Below, piece by piece: positions 44,360 through 54,795 of a stretch of DNA of 64,000 nucleotides. The number at the start of each line of letters is the position of its first letter. Position 1 is the stretch's first letter. The stretch covers positions 1-64,000 of the forward strand of contig NZ_JAFBDR010000009.1 in assembly GCF_016908325.1 (NCBI RefSeq), read 5' to 3'. Source of the DNA: Aquibacillus albus. GTDB taxonomy: Bacteria; Bacillota; Bacilli; Bacillales; Amphibacillaceae. Both the position numbers and the translations under genes were made by a program. The notes under the pieces were generated by a model. It ran no database searches, was not told where the DNA came from, and saw nothing but the letters and a program-made list of their open reading frames with translations.

Positions 44360-44583
44360 TATCCTATTTGTCATCAGACTAGAGACGGAGATAAAACCCT
44401 TCTGTCGATTGTTACAACTAAATGGATCCTCATTTATAATTAGAATGACGATAGAGTAGATAGTCGAGTAGGAGAGAAGAGATATCCTCTTTTAAATATA
44501 ATGTTGTTTTAGTCGGGGTAAAAAAGGATTTTCTATTCCGGATACGAATATAGTTAGAAGTATCGATAAAGGGTGAAGTGGTA

Positions 44584-45357
44584 ATGAAAAATAATTTCCT
44601 AAGAAATATAATTGCTATTATTATCATATTATTGGGAATTGCTTTAGTTCTAACGAATGTTGGTGTTGTTACATGGGAGTTTGCTGAGGCTTGGTTTTAT
44701 ATTTATCCGGCATTTTTTGTTTTATTAGGATGTAAATGGTTGTGGGAAGGTTTTAAAGGAAAAGGTGGGCTATCAGCCGGCTCTTTTCTGGTGATTTTTG
44801 GTGGATTAATTCTACTGGACCGTTTTGACATATTGCGATTTAACTTCTGGGATATTTACAAGTTATGGCCGTTACTTATTGTTTACATTGGTTTTAATCT
44901 GTTTGGTTCATCGGATAAAAAGCAAAAGCAAAAAAAGTTTCAATTTATTTTTGATTCTGATGATTATAAAAAAACAGAAAAGGTGTATGGTAAAAAACAA
45001 AAATTTGCGATCGGTGACCATAAATTTAATACCCCTAACTGGAAAGTTGAACCGATGGAATTGTGGAATGCAGTAGGAGATTATCATATTGATTTCACGA
45101 AAGCTTTTATACCAGACAAAGAAATTCCGATTAGCATTCAAGGCTGGGCTGGAGATATTCGTATTTTAATGCCTGAAAATGTAGATTTTTCTCTTGAAGC
45201 CCATGTGAAAGCAGGAGATATTTATGTTCTTGGCCAGAGTGCAGAGGGAATCAATCGAGAAATTACTTATGTAACGCCTAATTACGCGGATTCAACGAGA
45301 AAGCTTAATATGTATCTAAACTTAAAAGCTGGGTCCATTCGAGTCGACAGAGTATAA
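44584..45357 (+). CDS. liaF: Cell wall-active antibiotics response protein LiaF
   Basis: A 257-residue protein. Four hydrophobic segments fill the N-terminal half and a soluble beta-rich C-terminal domain (about 135-257) with YHIDFTKAFIPDKEIPISIQGWAGDIRI is diagnostic of LiaF/VraT. It inhibits the LiaS kinase until envelope stress occurs. ATG 44584 follows AAGGGTGAAG; a GTG at 44578 is less likely. It leads the liaFSR operon, and no liaIH or liaG gene is present here. Confidence 0.92.
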   Translation: MKNNFLRNIIAIIIILLGIALVLTNVGVVTWEFAEAWFYIYPAFFVLLGCKWLWEGFKGKGGLSAGSFLVIFGGLILLDRFDILRFNFWDIYKLWPLLIVYIGFNLFGSSDKKQKQKKFQFIFDSDDYKKTEKVYGKKQKFAIGDHKFNTPNWKVEPMELWNAVGDYHIDFTKAFIPDKEIPISIQGWAGDIRILMPENVDFSLEAHVKAGDIYVLGQSAEGINREITYVTPNYADSTRKLNMYLNLKAGSIRVDRV

Positions 45358-45369
45358 GGGGGGAAGGTC

Positions 45370-46407
45370 TTGTTAAAACGCTTAAACACGATTCGTTATG
45401 CATATATACGATCTCATTTATACAGCTTATTTTTAACTACAGTAACTCTATTAGCTATTCTTTTATCCATTCATGTCTTATTTCAACCAAATTGGTTAAG
45501 TGCTCCCAGTATTTTTTTATTTAGTCTATTATATGTGTTTTTGGCGTTCATCTTTTCCTTTTATATTGGATTTAAATCGAGCGGAGATATGAAGGAACGG
45601 TTAGACTATTTATCTGTCTTAATAGCTCAGCTTGCTAGAGGGAATTATTCTTCGCGCGTTTATGATAATGACGATGATGAAATAGCGAGGATTGGTTCAG
45701 AGCTTAATGAGTTGGGTGAAAAAATGCAGAGTCAAGTGAAGTCTTTGCAGCGTTTGGCTGACGAAAAAGCCGAATTTGCTAAAACAGCTCATAAGGCGGC
45801 AACGATAGAGGAAAGGCAACGGTTAGCACGTGATTTACATGATGCGGTTAGTCAGCAATTGTTTGCCTTAACAATGATGTCTCAAGCCAGTTTGCGCTTA
45901 TTTGACCGAAACCCAGAGCAAGCAAAGGAACAAATGAAGGATATTTCTTCAACGGCATTAAAAGCGCAAACCGAAATGCGAGCTTTACTATTGCATTTAC
46001 GCCCCGTTCATCTATCTGGTGAGCCCCTTCGAGTAGGTATTCAACAGCTTGTTGACGAATTAAAGCAAAAATGTCAGATTGACTTCCATATTCAAATAGA
46101 AGAAGTGGATGAGTTATCGGAGTCAAAGGCTGAGCATTTGTTTCGAATCGTTCAAGAGTCGTTATCGAATACATTAAGACATGCTGATGCTAGTGAGGTA
46201 ACCGTAGAAATAGTGAAACGAAGCAATGAGTTATTTACACATATTGCAGACAACGGAAAAGGGTTTGATATAGAGTCAGACCAACAAAAAAAGACATCTT
46301 ATGGACTTAAGACAATGAAGGAACGTAGTGAAGAAATAGGCGGAACATTTGCTATCCGTTCTAAGCAAGGGGAAGGAACACATATAGATATTCGAATTCC
46401 ATTATAG
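45370..46407 (+). CDS. liaS: Sensor histidine kinase LiaS
   Basis: A 345-residue kinase. Two membrane helices (about 18-37 and 47-68) enclose a very short external loop, so it is an intramembrane-sensing kinase. A HAMP region follows. The HisKA_3 box RQRLARDLHDAVSQQLF holds His157, and the ATP domain has DNGKGFD and GYGLKTM-like motifs. It phosphorylates LiaR on cell wall antibiotic stress. It starts with TTG after GGGGGGAAGG. Confidence 0.93.
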   Translation: MLKRLNTIRYAYIRSHLYSLFLTTVTLLAILLSIHVLFQPNWLSAPSIFLFSLLYVFLAFIFSFYIGFKSSGDMKERLDYLSVLIAQLARGNYSSRVYDNDDDEIARIGSELNELGEKMQSQVKSLQRLADEKAEFAKTAHKAATIEERQRLARDLHDAVSQQLFALTMMSQASLRLFDRNPEQAKEQMKDISSTALKAQTEMRALLLHLRPVHLSGEPLRVGIQQLVDELKQKCQIDFHIQIEEVDELSESKAEHLFRIVQESLSNTLRHADASEVTVEIVKRSNELFTHIADNGKGFDIESDQQKKTSYGLKTMKERSEEIGGTFAIRSKQGEGTHIDIRIPL

Positions 46408-46480
46408 AAGAGCTAGTTGAAAGACAACGAACGATTTGAAGCATTGAAGTTCGTGAAATTGGGAAGGGGAGTTTTCGGCG

Positions 46481-47113
46481 ATGATTCGTGTAGTTGTGGT
46501 TGATGATCATGATGTAGTAAGAAAAGGGGTTATTTCTTATTTGATGACAGAGCCAGAGTTAGAGATTGTTGGGCAAGCATCAAGTGGTAATGAGGGGGCA
46601 AATGTTGCCATAGAAACAAAGCCTGATGTTGTGCTTATGGATTTAATAATGGAAAATGGAACAGGTATTGATGCAACGAAAAAAATTATGGAACACGTTC
46701 CAAACTGTAAGGTTATTATTCTTACAAGCTATTACGATGATGAACAGGTATTTCCTGCGTTAGAAGCAGGTGCTTTTAGCTATATGTTAAAAACATCTTC
46801 TGCAGATGCGATTGCTGAAGCAATTAAAAAAGCGTATAAGGGCGAAACAGTCATTGAATCAAAAGTAGCGAATAAGATGATGACGAGCTTTCGTTCTCAA
46901 ATGAATAAACCACATGAGCAATTGACAGAACGAGAACTAGAAGTGTTATTGTGCATCGGAGAGGGCTTGACAAACCAAGAGATAGGAGAAAAGCTGTATA
47001 TAGGTATTAAAACAGTAAAAACACACGTTAGTAACATTCTTAGTAAGTTGGATGTACATGACCGTACACAGGCGGCGGTTTATGCGCATAAAAATGGTTT
47101 ATTCAAAAAATAA
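46481..47113 (+). CDS. liaR: Response regulator LiaR
   Basis: A 210-residue NarL/LuxR-type regulator. The receiver domain has acidic pair DD (8-9), phospho-acceptor Asp54 in VVLMDLIM and Lys104 in MLKTS. The C-terminal LuxR helix-turn-helix is LTERELEVLLCIGEGLTNQEIGEKLYIGIKTVKTHVSNIL. It should activate its own operon and distant lia targets. It ends liaFSR with a terminator. Confidence 0.95.
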   Translation: MIRVVVVDDHDVVRKGVISYLMTEPELEIVGQASSGNEGANVAIETKPDVVLMDLIMENGTGIDATKKIMEHVPNCKVIILTSYYDDEQVFPALEAGAFSYMLKTSSADAIAEAIKKAYKGETVIESKVANKMMTSFRSQMNKPHEQLTERELEVLLCIGEGLTNQEIGEKLYIGIKTVKTHVSNILSKLDVHDRTQAAVYAHKNGLFKK

Positions 47114-47121
47114 AAATTATT

Positions 47122-47158
47122 CGAAAGCGGTATAGGTGATGAAATCTATACCGCTTTT
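47122..47158 (+). terminator. Terminator of liaFSR
   Basis: AAAGCGGTATAG pairs with CTATACCGCTTT. Confidence 0.88.
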
Positions 47159-47238
47159 GTTCTGTAAAAAATTATCTTTGTTTTTCTATAATAACCCTTG
47201 TATAATATGGATGGTTGGAGAAAGAGAGGACTTGTTAC

Positions 47239-47667
47239 ATGGCAAACGAGCTAAAAATCAAAGAAATTATATTATTTATCATATGGGCACAAAGTTTAGT
47301 TGCTACACTAGGTAGTCTATTTTTTTCAGAAATATTGGGTTTTATACCATGCGAGCTTTGTTGGTATCAGCGAATTTTAATGTATCCACTTGTATTCATT
47401 TATGGAACTTCTCTATATAAAAGAGATTTTTCAATTGCCCTGCCAGGATTATTTTTAAGTGGAATAGGGATACTCGTTTCTGCCTATCATTACTTGCTGC
47501 AAAAAGTTCCTACTTTGCATGAAGCTGGTGCGGCTTGTGGGGCTATTCCGTGCAATATGGAGTATATTAATTATTTTGGATTCATTACAATACCGTTTTT
47601 GGCGTTTATTGGATTCGTCGTTGTTTTTGGATTACACATAACATTAATTTTACAGCAAAGGAGATAA
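47239..47667 (+). CDS. bdbC: Disulfide bond formation protein BdbC (DsbB-like)
   Basis: A 142-residue membrane protein with four helices. Two cysteine pairs face outward: Cys38/Cys41 in CELC and Cys100/Cys105 in CGAIPC. It reoxidises an extracytoplasmic thiol oxidase with quinone. ATG 47239 follows GAGAGG; the frame is open from 47215. The thioredoxin-like gene begins 1 bp after the stop and is probably its partner. Confidence 0.92.
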   Translation: MANELKIKEIILFIIWAQSLVATLGSLFFSEILGFIPCELCWYQRILMYPLVFIYGTSLYKRDFSIALPGLFLSGIGILVSAYHYLLQKVPTLHEAGAACGAIPCNMEYINYFGFITIPFLAFIGFVVVFGLHITLILQQRR

Positions 47668-47668
47668 A

Positions 47669-48154
47669 ATGATGAAAAAAAATATGATTATATTTGGAGT
47701 CGTACTTTTGCTATTATTTGTAGCATTAGGCTTTGTCGCCAATTATCAAAACAAGCAACAAGCAGAAGGTAACCCGTTTGGGAAAGAAACGTTAAATCAA
47801 GCAACAATTGATCAATTAGATGATCCGCTTTATGAGAATCAAATCTTACCAGATGAATTGGAAACGAAGATTAATAACAACGAAGCAGTAACTGTTTATT
47901 TTTATAGCCCTACATGTGTGCATTGTCAGAATACAACACCAATCGTTGTACCGATGACAAAAGATTTGGGTATTGATATGAAAAAATTAAATTTATTGGA
48001 GTTTGAAGAAGCATGGGGAGGATTCGGCATCGAAGGTACTCCAACGATTGTACACTATGAGGGTGGCGAAGAGGTTGCCCGAATTAGTGGGGAACAACCG
48101 AAAGCTAATTTTGAAGAATTTTTTGAAGCAAATGTACTAACAGATGAAAGTTAA
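47669..48154 (+). CDS. Membrane-anchored thioredoxin-fold protein, probable BdbC partner
   Basis: A 161-residue protein. An N-terminal membrane anchor (NMIIFGVVLLLLFVALGFVA) precedes a thioredoxin fold with active site CVHC (83-86) and the cis-proline segment EGTPTIVHYEGG. It probably works as an extracytoplasmic thiol oxidase or reductase. BdbD is the usual partner of BdbC; this shorter protein is a different subfamily, closer to BdbA. Two adjacent ATGs (47669, 47672) follow AAAGGAG. Confidence 0.85.
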   Translation: MMKKNMIIFGVVLLLLFVALGFVANYQNKQQAEGNPFGKETLNQATIDQLDDPLYENQILPDELETKINNNEAVTVYFYSPTCVHCQNTTPIVVPMTKDLGIDMKKLNLLEFEEAWGGFGIEGTPTIVHYEGGEEVARISGEQPKANFEEFFEANVLTDES

Positions 48155-48184
48155 TCATCGTTCATATGATAAAAGGACAAATAA

Positions 48185-48219
48185 AAAAAGGATCGGGCAT
48201 TCCGCCCGATCTTTTTTAA
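48185..48219. terminator. Bidirectional terminator
   Basis: AGGATCGGGC pairs with GCCCGATCTTTTTT. It overlaps the hmoB stop on the minus strand. Confidence 0.88.
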
Positions 48220-48725
48220 GCATCTTCCTCCAAATCAGCCAAATGATATGTTGTTACATAAGACGGACCAGCAGCATAAGGTGGTTTTTCTTTTGTTTTT
48301 TTATCTTTTTTGTGAGACTTTGCAAACGCTTCTGAATTCTTCCACTTTTCATAGCTTGCCTGATCTTCCCATTGAACCATAACAACATACGTATTTCCGC
48401 GTATTGGTCGAAGCACACGCAGCGCATAAAATCCAGGTGTCCCATCAATGATCCCTGCACGGCTTTTAAATTGATGCTCAAAAATAGGTCGGCCTTCATC
48501 TGTAACTGGAATGTTATTCATTACGACATAGCCATCTTCCTGCAAATCCCCTGTTGATAGGACAATTTCATATTGTCTAGCCGTTTCAAAAAAGGTAGAT
48601 TCACGATCTTCATAGTAAGCGAGTGTTGTATCCGTTCCGTTCATTAAGTAAATGTCTTTGTCTGTGTGTTGTTCCTTCATTTTCAATAAAAACGCTAAGC
48701 TTCCATTGGTCATATAGGCATTCAT
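48216..48725 (-). CDS. hmoB: Haem-degrading monooxygenase HmoB
   Basis: A 169-residue protein with a C-terminal antibiotic-biosynthesis-monooxygenase (ABM) domain, about 65-165, including YVVMNNIPVTDEGRPIFEHQF and VMVQWEDQASYEKWKNS. Size and position just before pbpF and hemEHY match B. subtilis HmoB (YhgC), which opens haem to release iron. The SD AAAGGGG precedes the ATG. It is divergent from pbpF. Confidence 0.9.
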   Translation of the reverse strand: MNAYMTNGSLAFLLKMKEQHTDKDIYLMNGTDTTLAYYEDRESTFFETARQYEIVLSTGDLQEDGYVVMNNIPVTDEGRPIFEHQFKSRAGIIDGTPGFYALRVLRPIRGNTYVVMVQWEDQASYEKWKNSEAFAKSHKKDKKTKEKPPYAAGPSYVTTYHLADLEEDA

Positions 48726-48887
48726 AGCATACCCCTTTCTATGTCACTCTTTCACTAGAGTGGACAAATCTTTTCAAAATTAATCCACTTTAACTTTTCT
48801 TTAAGTTCCTATTTAACTATCGTATAATAGTACAATGCTGTGTGGCAATTTTCTACACACATTGAAATCATAAGAGGTGAAGCGGTA

Positions 48888-51032
48888 TTGAGAATAATAG
48901 AAAAGTTACCGTCATGGGTTATTAGATTAAAGTGGCCAATTATAATTACAGGATCAACTTTATTATTAAGTATATTAGGTTATTTATTTATTATATTCGG
49001 TGGACGATTTGTATTTGATGAAAAACAGTTGATTCTTCCTGCAACAACAACCATCGTTACAGAGGATCAAGAAAAAGTTGGATTACTATATGAGGAAAAT
49101 CGGATGCCTGTAACGATAGAGCAAATACCAGAACATGTGGAGCAAGCATTTTTAGCGATAGAGGACCGTCGTTTTTATGATCATGCAGGTGTTTCATTTC
49201 CGTCTGTTGCTCGAGCATTATATCGGGATGTTATATCCATGCAAAAAGCAGAAGGTGGCAGCACAATTACACAGCAGCTTGCTAAAAATCTTTTTCTTAC
49301 CAATGAGAAAACGTGGATGAGAAAAACAAAGGAAGTAATGGCTGCGATTTATCTAGAACGTAATTTTAGTAAAAAAAGAATCCTGGAACTGTATTTAAAT
49401 GAAATTTATTTTGCGCATGGCATTTTTGGCGTGGGTGCAGCATCGGACTTTTATTTTGGAAAAAATGTTGAAGCATTAACCGTTCAAGAAGGGGCACTAT
49501 TAGCAGCTCTGTCAAAAGCACCGAATACGTACTCTCCTTTTCATAATCCTGAAAAGGCAAAGGAAAGGCGCGATTTAGTGCTTGAACAGATGAATAGGTA
49601 CGGAATGCTCGAAACGGATGAAATGCTTGAATACCAAGGGAAGACATTAGGTGTTCAACAAAGAGAAGAAGTGAATCAACCGTGGATTGATGATTATTTG
49701 GCAATGGTGATCAAAGAAGCGGAAGAAAAATATCAACTGACGTTGCCAGAGCTTAAGCGAGGCGGTTATAAGATTGTTGTCAACATGAACAAAAAAGCAC
49801 AACAAATCGCCTATGAGCAGTTTCAACAGGATACCCATTTCTATGGGTCTTCCAATGAAGTTGAAGGGGCATTTGTCCTCATGAATCAAGAAAGTGGAAA
49901 GCTGGAAGCTGTGTTGGGTGGGAGAAAATATCAGCTTGGTGATTTACACCGAGCAGTCATTCCGAGGCAGCCGGGATCTGTCATGAAGCCACTTGCTGTT
50001 TATGGCCCTGCGATGATGTTAGAAGACTATCAGCCGTACACGTTTTTGGCGGATGAGCAACATAGCTATGACGGGTACACGGCAGCGAACGCGGATGGAC
50101 AGTATGATGGTACCGTTACAATGTATGATGCAATTAGAGAGTCAAAAAATGCCCCTGCTGTTTGGCTATTAGATCAAATCGGTATTGGTTATAGTAAAAG
50201 CTATTTAGAAAAAATGGATATTTCTTTACCAGACAAAGGGTTATCGATTGCGCTAGGTGGTCTGGAAAATGGTTTAACACCAATCCAACTAGTACAAAGC
50301 TATCGCCCTTTTATTCATAATGGTCAATGGATAAAGGCACATACGATTGATCGAATAGAGAATCGTGAAGGGGAGCAACTGGATGGCGGTGATTTAGATG
50401 AACAAGAAGTATTCTCACCAGAGGTTGCTTGGAACATGGTAAGAATGTTAGAAAGTGTTGTGACGGATGGAACCGGAAGCGAGGGTGAATATGCAAAAGC
50501 GTTGGCTGGTAAAACAGGTTCAACCCAACATCCATTAGCAGAGGGACAAGTGAAGGATGCCTGGTTTGTTGGTGTGAATCCAGATTATGTGACAGCACTT
50601 TGGATGGGCTTTGACAAATCAGATGCTTCTCGTTATTTAACAAAGGGAAGTGCTGCACCTACGATTTTAACGAAAAATATCTTAAGCGAATTGGATAAAC
50701 AGCAAGCATTGACTGCTAATTTTCAAGTTCCAAAAAATATAACGGATTTGGCTGAGCCAATCAGACATCTACCAAAAATTATCGACTTAGAAGCAAGGTA
50801 TAGATTTGGAGGCTTATCTCTTGTAAAAGGAGAATTAACGTGGACGGCAGCGAGGGATGAACGAATTATTTACGAGATTTATGAGGATGGCGAAAAAATT
50901 GATGAAGTAGAGGGGAAAGGTAGCTTTACCATTGATCAAGTCAGTATTTTCTCTAATCATACGTATCACGTTGTACCATATGATCCGTTAACGGATCAAC
51001 GCGGGGAACCTTCGAATCAAGAGGAGATATAA
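48888..51032 (+). CDS. pbpF: Class A penicillin-binding protein PbpF (PBP2c)
   Basis: A bifunctional protein of about 714 residues. One membrane anchor (about 15-38) is followed by the GT51 transglycosylase (EDRRFYDHAG with Glu93, EGGSTITQQL) and the transpeptidase with SVMK (Ser364), SKN (Ser419) and KTG (Lys542). It polymerises and cross-links peptidoglycan; PbpF is sporulation-linked in B. subtilis. A GTG at 48840 is in frame, but a TATAAT at 48823-48828 would place it at the transcript start. TTG 48888 after AAGAGGTG is preferred. Confidence 0.92.
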   Translation: MRIIEKLPSWVIRLKWPIIITGSTLLLSILGYLFIIFGGRFVFDEKQLILPATTTIVTEDQEKVGLLYEENRMPVTIEQIPEHVEQAFLAIEDRRFYDHAGVSFPSVARALYRDVISMQKAEGGSTITQQLAKNLFLTNEKTWMRKTKEVMAAIYLERNFSKKRILELYLNEIYFAHGIFGVGAASDFYFGKNVEALTVQEGALLAALSKAPNTYSPFHNPEKAKERRDLVLEQMNRYGMLETDEMLEYQGKTLGVQQREEVNQPWIDDYLAMVIKEAEEKYQLTLPELKRGGYKIVVNMNKKAQQIAYEQFQQDTHFYGSSNEVEGAFVLMNQESGKLEAVLGGRKYQLGDLHRAVIPRQPGSVMKPLAVYGPAMMLEDYQPYTFLADEQHSYDGYTAANADGQYDGTVTMYDAIRESKNAPAVWLLDQIGIGYSKSYLEKMDISLPDKGLSIALGGLENGLTPIQLVQSYRPFIHNGQWIKAHTIDRIENREGEQLDGGDLDEQEVFSPEVAWNMVRMLESVVTDGTGSEGEYAKALAGKTGSTQHPLAEGQVKDAWFVGVNPDYVTALWMGFDKSDASRYLTKGSAAPTILTKNILSELDKQQALTANFQVPKNITDLAEPIRHLPKIIDLEARYRFGGLSLVKGELTWTAARDERIIYEIYEDGEKIDEVEGKGSFTIDQVSIFSNHTYHVVPYDPLTDQRGEPSNQEEI

Positions 51033-51065
51033 GGGACAAGGGGACAGGTCCATTGTCCCTCTTTA
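51032..51065 (+). terminator. Terminator of pbpF
   Basis: AGGGACAA pairs with TTGTCCCT, then CTTT. The rest of the 250-bp gap to hemE shows no further gene. Confidence 0.75.
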
Positions 51066-51285
51066 TTAATATTAACAAATTATCGACATTTCATATCAAT
51101 TGCTATACATAAACAAAATATATGGGTATAGTGTTTAATGGAATGGATTAGAATGATAGAATAACTAGAAAAAAACGGATAAATGTCGATTAGGACATAC
51201 CTTCAAGGAGAATACAATAGAGAAAACTATTAAATTTCCTCTATTGCTATCTTTTTGCACGAAAACTTAAAAGGATGAGCGGTAC

Positions 51286-52329
51286 ATGGCTAAAAATTTT
51301 AATGATACGATCTTAAAGGCCTTTAAAGGCGAAAAAACAACATATACACCGGTGTGGTACATGCGTCAAGCTGGAAGATCCCAAAAGGAGTATCGCGAAT
51401 TAAAAGAGAAATATTCGCTATTTGAAATTACTCATCAACCGGAGCTTTGTGCTTATGTTACAAGACTTCCAGTGGAGCAATATGGGGTAGATGCGGCCAT
51501 TTTATACAAGGATATAATGTCTCCATTACCTGCAATTGGGGTAGAAGTCGACATAAAATCAGGGGTTGGACCAGTGATTGATAACCCAATTCAAACACTT
51601 TCGGATGTTAATAACCTTGGGAGCATTAACCCTGAATCAGATGTTCCATATGTATTGGATACGATTCGCTTGTTGACAGAGGAGCAGCTTGAAGTTCCGT
51701 TAATTGGTTTCAGTGGAGCTCCATTTACGTTAGCGAGTTATATGGTGGAAGGCGGACCGTCACGTAATTACCATAAAACAAAAGCGATGATGTATAGTGA
51801 CGAAGAAACATGGTTTGCACTGATGGACAAGCTTGCTGATATGACAATTGCTTATGCAAAATCACAGTTAAAAGTGGGTGCGCGTGCGATTCAAATTTTT
51901 GATTCCTGGGTGGGAACCTTAAATCAAGCAGATTATCGCTATTATATTAAACCAGTGATGCATCGTATTTTTTCAGAGCTGAAAGAGGAGGGGGCACCTC
52001 TGATCTTATTTGGCGTTGGGGCACGTCACCTAGTAAAGGAGTGGAATGATTTACCTGTAGATGTGCTTGGTCTTGATTGGCGGATGTCGATTACGGAGGC
52101 AAGAGAAAATGGAATAACAAAGCCATTGCAAGGAAACCTTGACCCAGCGATTTTACTATCAGACTGGAATGTTATTGAGGAAAGAGCGAAGGCAATTATT
52201 GATGAAGGGATGTTACAACCTGGACATGTATTTAATTTAGGTCATGGGGTGACACCTGAAATTCAACCAGCAACATTAAAAAGATTAACAAAATTCATTC
52301 ATGACTACTCATTAAATAAAAACAATTAA
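51286..52329 (+). CDS. hemE: Uroporphyrinogen decarboxylase
   Basis: A 347-residue enzyme that converts uroporphyrinogen III to coproporphyrinogen III. The substrate signature is [12 protein letters not shown] near 23-34, and [17 protein letters not shown] near 145 is the second family signature. SD AAAGGATGAG precedes the ATG. It is the first gene of the hemEHY operon, in the same order as B. subtilis. Confidence 0.96.
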   Translation: MAKNFNDTILKAFKGEKTTYTPVWYMRQAGRSQKEYRELKEKYSLFEITHQPELCAYVTRLPVEQYGVDAAILYKDIMSPLPAIGVEVDIKSGVGPVIDNPIQTLSDVNNLGSINPESDVPYVLDTIRLLTEEQLEVPLIGFSGAPFTLASYMVEGGPSRNYHKTKAMMYSDEETWFALMDKLADMTIAYAKSQLKVGARAIQIFDSWVGTLNQADYRYYIKPVMHRIFSELKEEGAPLILFGVGARHLVKEWNDLPVDVLGLDWRMSITEARENGITKPLQGNLDPAILLSDWNVIEERAKAIIDEGMLQPGHVFNLGHGVTPEIQPATLKRLTKFIHDYSLNKNN

Positions 52330-52345
52330 GGGGGAGTGTTGTGAG

Positions 52346-53290
52346 ATGGCCAAGAAAAAAGTAGGCCTACTTGTAATGGCGTATGGAACGCCATATAAGG
52401 AAGAGGATATTGAAAGGTATTATACAGATATACGACATGGAAGAAAACCAACCCCCGAAGCACTTGAGGATCTAACGCAAAGATACAAAGCAATCGGAGG
52501 GATTTCTCCATTAGCAAAAATTACGAAGCAACAAGCAGAAGCATTGGAAGCGAAACTAAACGTGGTTCAAGATGAGGTGGAGTTTGTCTATTATTTAGGA
52601 CTAAAACATATTGAACCATTTATCGAGGATGCCGTTCAGAAAATGGCTGCGGATGGGATTGAAGAAGCGGTGTCACTTGTACTTGCGCCGCACTACTCAA
52701 CGTTCAGTGTGAAATCGTATAATGGACGTGCCCAAACGGAAGCAGAAAAGCATGGTAAACCGACGATTAATTCCGTTGAAAGCTGGTATGACGCGCCAGG
52801 CTTTATTGATTATTGGGCGGATGCGATTCAAGCAGAATACGATAACATGTCGGAAGCGGAAAAGGACAAGGCTGTTTTGATTGTATCTGCGCACAGTCTG
52901 CCAGAAAAAATTCTCCAAAATGGAGACCCATATCCTGATCAGTTAAAAACAACTGCACAGCTCATTTCTGAAAAAACAGGTATTAAACAATACGAAATTG
53001 GCTGGCAAAGTGAAGGCAATACATCAGATCCATGGCTAGGTCCTGATGTCCAAGACTTAACAAGAGATCTGTATCACGAAAAAGGATACCGTTCTTTCGT
53101 ATATGCACCGGTGGGCTTTGTTGCTGATCATTTAGAAGTGTTGTATGACAATGATTATGAGTGCAAGGTCGTTTGTGAAGAGCTTGGAGCCAATTATTAC
53201 CGTCCGGAAATGCCCAACACATCTCCTAAATTTATTGAAACATTAGCAGAAGTCGTTATAGAAAAATGTAAACATACAGGTGTCGCATGA
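52346..53290 (+). CDS. hemH: Coproporphyrin ferrochelatase
   Basis: A 314-residue ferrochelatase. Tyr13 in VMAYGTP, the catalytic His in [11 protein letters not shown] (about 183) and the acidic partner Glu264 in [10 protein letters not shown] are present, as in B. subtilis CpfC. In Firmicutes it inserts iron into coproporphyrin III. The start follows GGGGGAGTG, 16 bp after hemE. The stop overlaps the hemY start by 4 nt. Confidence 0.96.
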   Translation: MAKKKVGLLVMAYGTPYKEEDIERYYTDIRHGRKPTPEALEDLTQRYKAIGGISPLAKITKQQAEALEAKLNVVQDEVEFVYYLGLKHIEPFIEDAVQKMAADGIEEAVSLVLAPHYSTFSVKSYNGRAQTEAEKHGKPTINSVESWYDAPGFIDYWADAIQAEYDNMSEAEKDKAVLIVSAHSLPEKILQNGDPYPDQLKTTAQLISEKTGIKQYEIGWQSEGNTSDPWLGPDVQDLTRDLYHEKGYRSFVYAPVGFVADHLEVLYDNDYECKVVCEELGANYYRPEMPNTSPKFIETLAEVVIEKCKHTGVA

Positions 53291-54684
53291 ATAGTCAGAA
53301 GCAAATAGCGATAGTTGGTGGCGGGATTACCGGATTAACTGCAGCCTATTATTTGCAAAAAGAGATTAACGAAAAGCAGTTACCTTATTCCGTACGTTTA
53401 ATTGAGGCAAGTGATGAATTAGGTGGAAAGATTAAGACGGAAAAAAAAGATGGCTTCATGATTGAACGTGGACCAGATTCATTTTTAATTCGGAAGCAGT
53501 CGGCTACAAATCTAGTGAAAGAGCTTGGCATGGAAAAGGACTTAGTGAAAAATGGTACGGGACAATCTTATATTTTAGTAAATAACAAACTTCATAAAAT
53601 GCCTAGCGGTTCCTTTATGGGAATTCCAACAGAGGTGCGTCCATTTTTATTCTCGAGTATTTTTTCGATGAAGGGTAAAATTCGTGCTGCTGGTGATTTT
53701 TTCTTACCAAAAGGTCAAGAGGCAAGTGATCAGTCTTTGGGGAAATTTTTTCGAAGACGTTTTGGTGATGAATTAGTTGAAAACCTTGTTGAGCCACTGC
53801 TTTCGGGTATTTACGCTGGGGACATTGATGATTTAAGCTTAATGGCAACTTTTCCAAACTTTTATAAGCTGGAACAAGAGTATGGTAGTTTGATTAAAGG
53901 TTTACAGGCAACCGTCCCCAAAAAGAAGGGGCCTAAGCGGAGCATGTTTTATAGCTTGAAAAATGGTTTACAATCAATTGTAGAAGGTATCGAAGCGAGT
54001 CTGGAAACTGGCACTGTACAAACAGGTGTAACTGTTGACCATATCGAGCGAAAAGAAACGAACTATCATTTGTTGTTAGGAAATGGAGAAGTGTATAAGG
54101 CTGATGCGGTAATATTAGCTACTCCATTCTTTACAACCCAACGCATGTTGAGTCAATACGAATTTTTAGAGCCGTTAAAAGCAATGGCTGCAACCTCTGT
54201 AGCGAATGTTGCGCTTGCTTTTGATCAGTCCGCAATCAAAAAAGATGTGGATGGAACAGGATTTGTTGTTTCAAGGAACAATGATTATCGGATTACAGCA
54301 TGTACGTGGACACACAAAAAGTGGCCGGAAACAACTGCTCCAGAAGGAAAAGCATTACTTCGTTGTTATGTAGGGAAGCCTGGTGACGAAGGTGTCGTCG
54401 ATTTATCCGATGATGAAATTGTTGAAATTGCTTTAAACGATTTAAATAAAATTATGAATATTACCGACAAACCACTGTTTTCGATTGTTTCTCGCTGGAA
54501 AGATGCGATGCCACAATATTCGGTTGGACACAAGAATCGAATGGATAAGATAACAGAACAAATGACAGAACACTTACCAGGTGTCTACTTGGCAGGTAAC
54601 TCATATCGCGGTATTGGAATTCCAGACTGTATTGACCAAGGAACAGCAGCAGTTCGTAATGTCATCGAATATTTAAATGATTAA
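53287..54684 (+). CDS. hemY: Coproporphyrinogen III oxidase (HemY/CgoX, FAD-dependent)
   Basis: A 465-residue flavoprotein. The N-terminal FAD-binding motif is [13 protein letters not shown] and the C-terminal [19 protein letters not shown] is typical of the HemY family. It oxidises coproporphyrinogen III to coproporphyrin III, the substrate for HemH. It overlaps hemH (ATGA) and ends the operon. Confidence 0.96.
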   Translation: MNSQKQIAIVGGGITGLTAAYYLQKEINEKQLPYSVRLIEASDELGGKIKTEKKDGFMIERGPDSFLIRKQSATNLVKELGMEKDLVKNGTGQSYILVNNKLHKMPSGSFMGIPTEVRPFLFSSIFSMKGKIRAAGDFFLPKGQEASDQSLGKFFRRRFGDELVENLVEPLLSGIYAGDIDDLSLMATFPNFYKLEQEYGSLIKGLQATVPKKKGPKRSMFYSLKNGLQSIVEGIEASLETGTVQTGVTVDHIERKETNYHLLLGNGEVYKADAVILATPFFTTQRMLSQYEFLEPLKAMAATSVANVALAFDQSAIKKDVDGTGFVVSRNNDYRITACTWTHKKWPETTAPEGKALLRCYVGKPGDEGVVDLSDDEIVEIALNDLNKIMNITDKPLFSIVSRWKDAMPQYSVGHKNRMDKITEQMTEHLPGVYLAGNSYRGIGIPDCIDQGTAAVRNVIEYLND

Positions 54685-54716
54685 CATCTCATGGGGTTTC
54701 CCCATGAGATGTTTTA
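54684..54716 (+). terminator. Terminator of hemEHY
   Basis: ACATCTCATGGGG pairs with CCCCATGAGATGT, then TTTA. Confidence 0.88.
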
Positions 54717-54795
54717 GTATGTCTGCTCATATCCGCTTTAAAGATGAGAGTGCATAATCACACCAGAAGAGAGAGTAGTCAGACTCCCTCTGATT

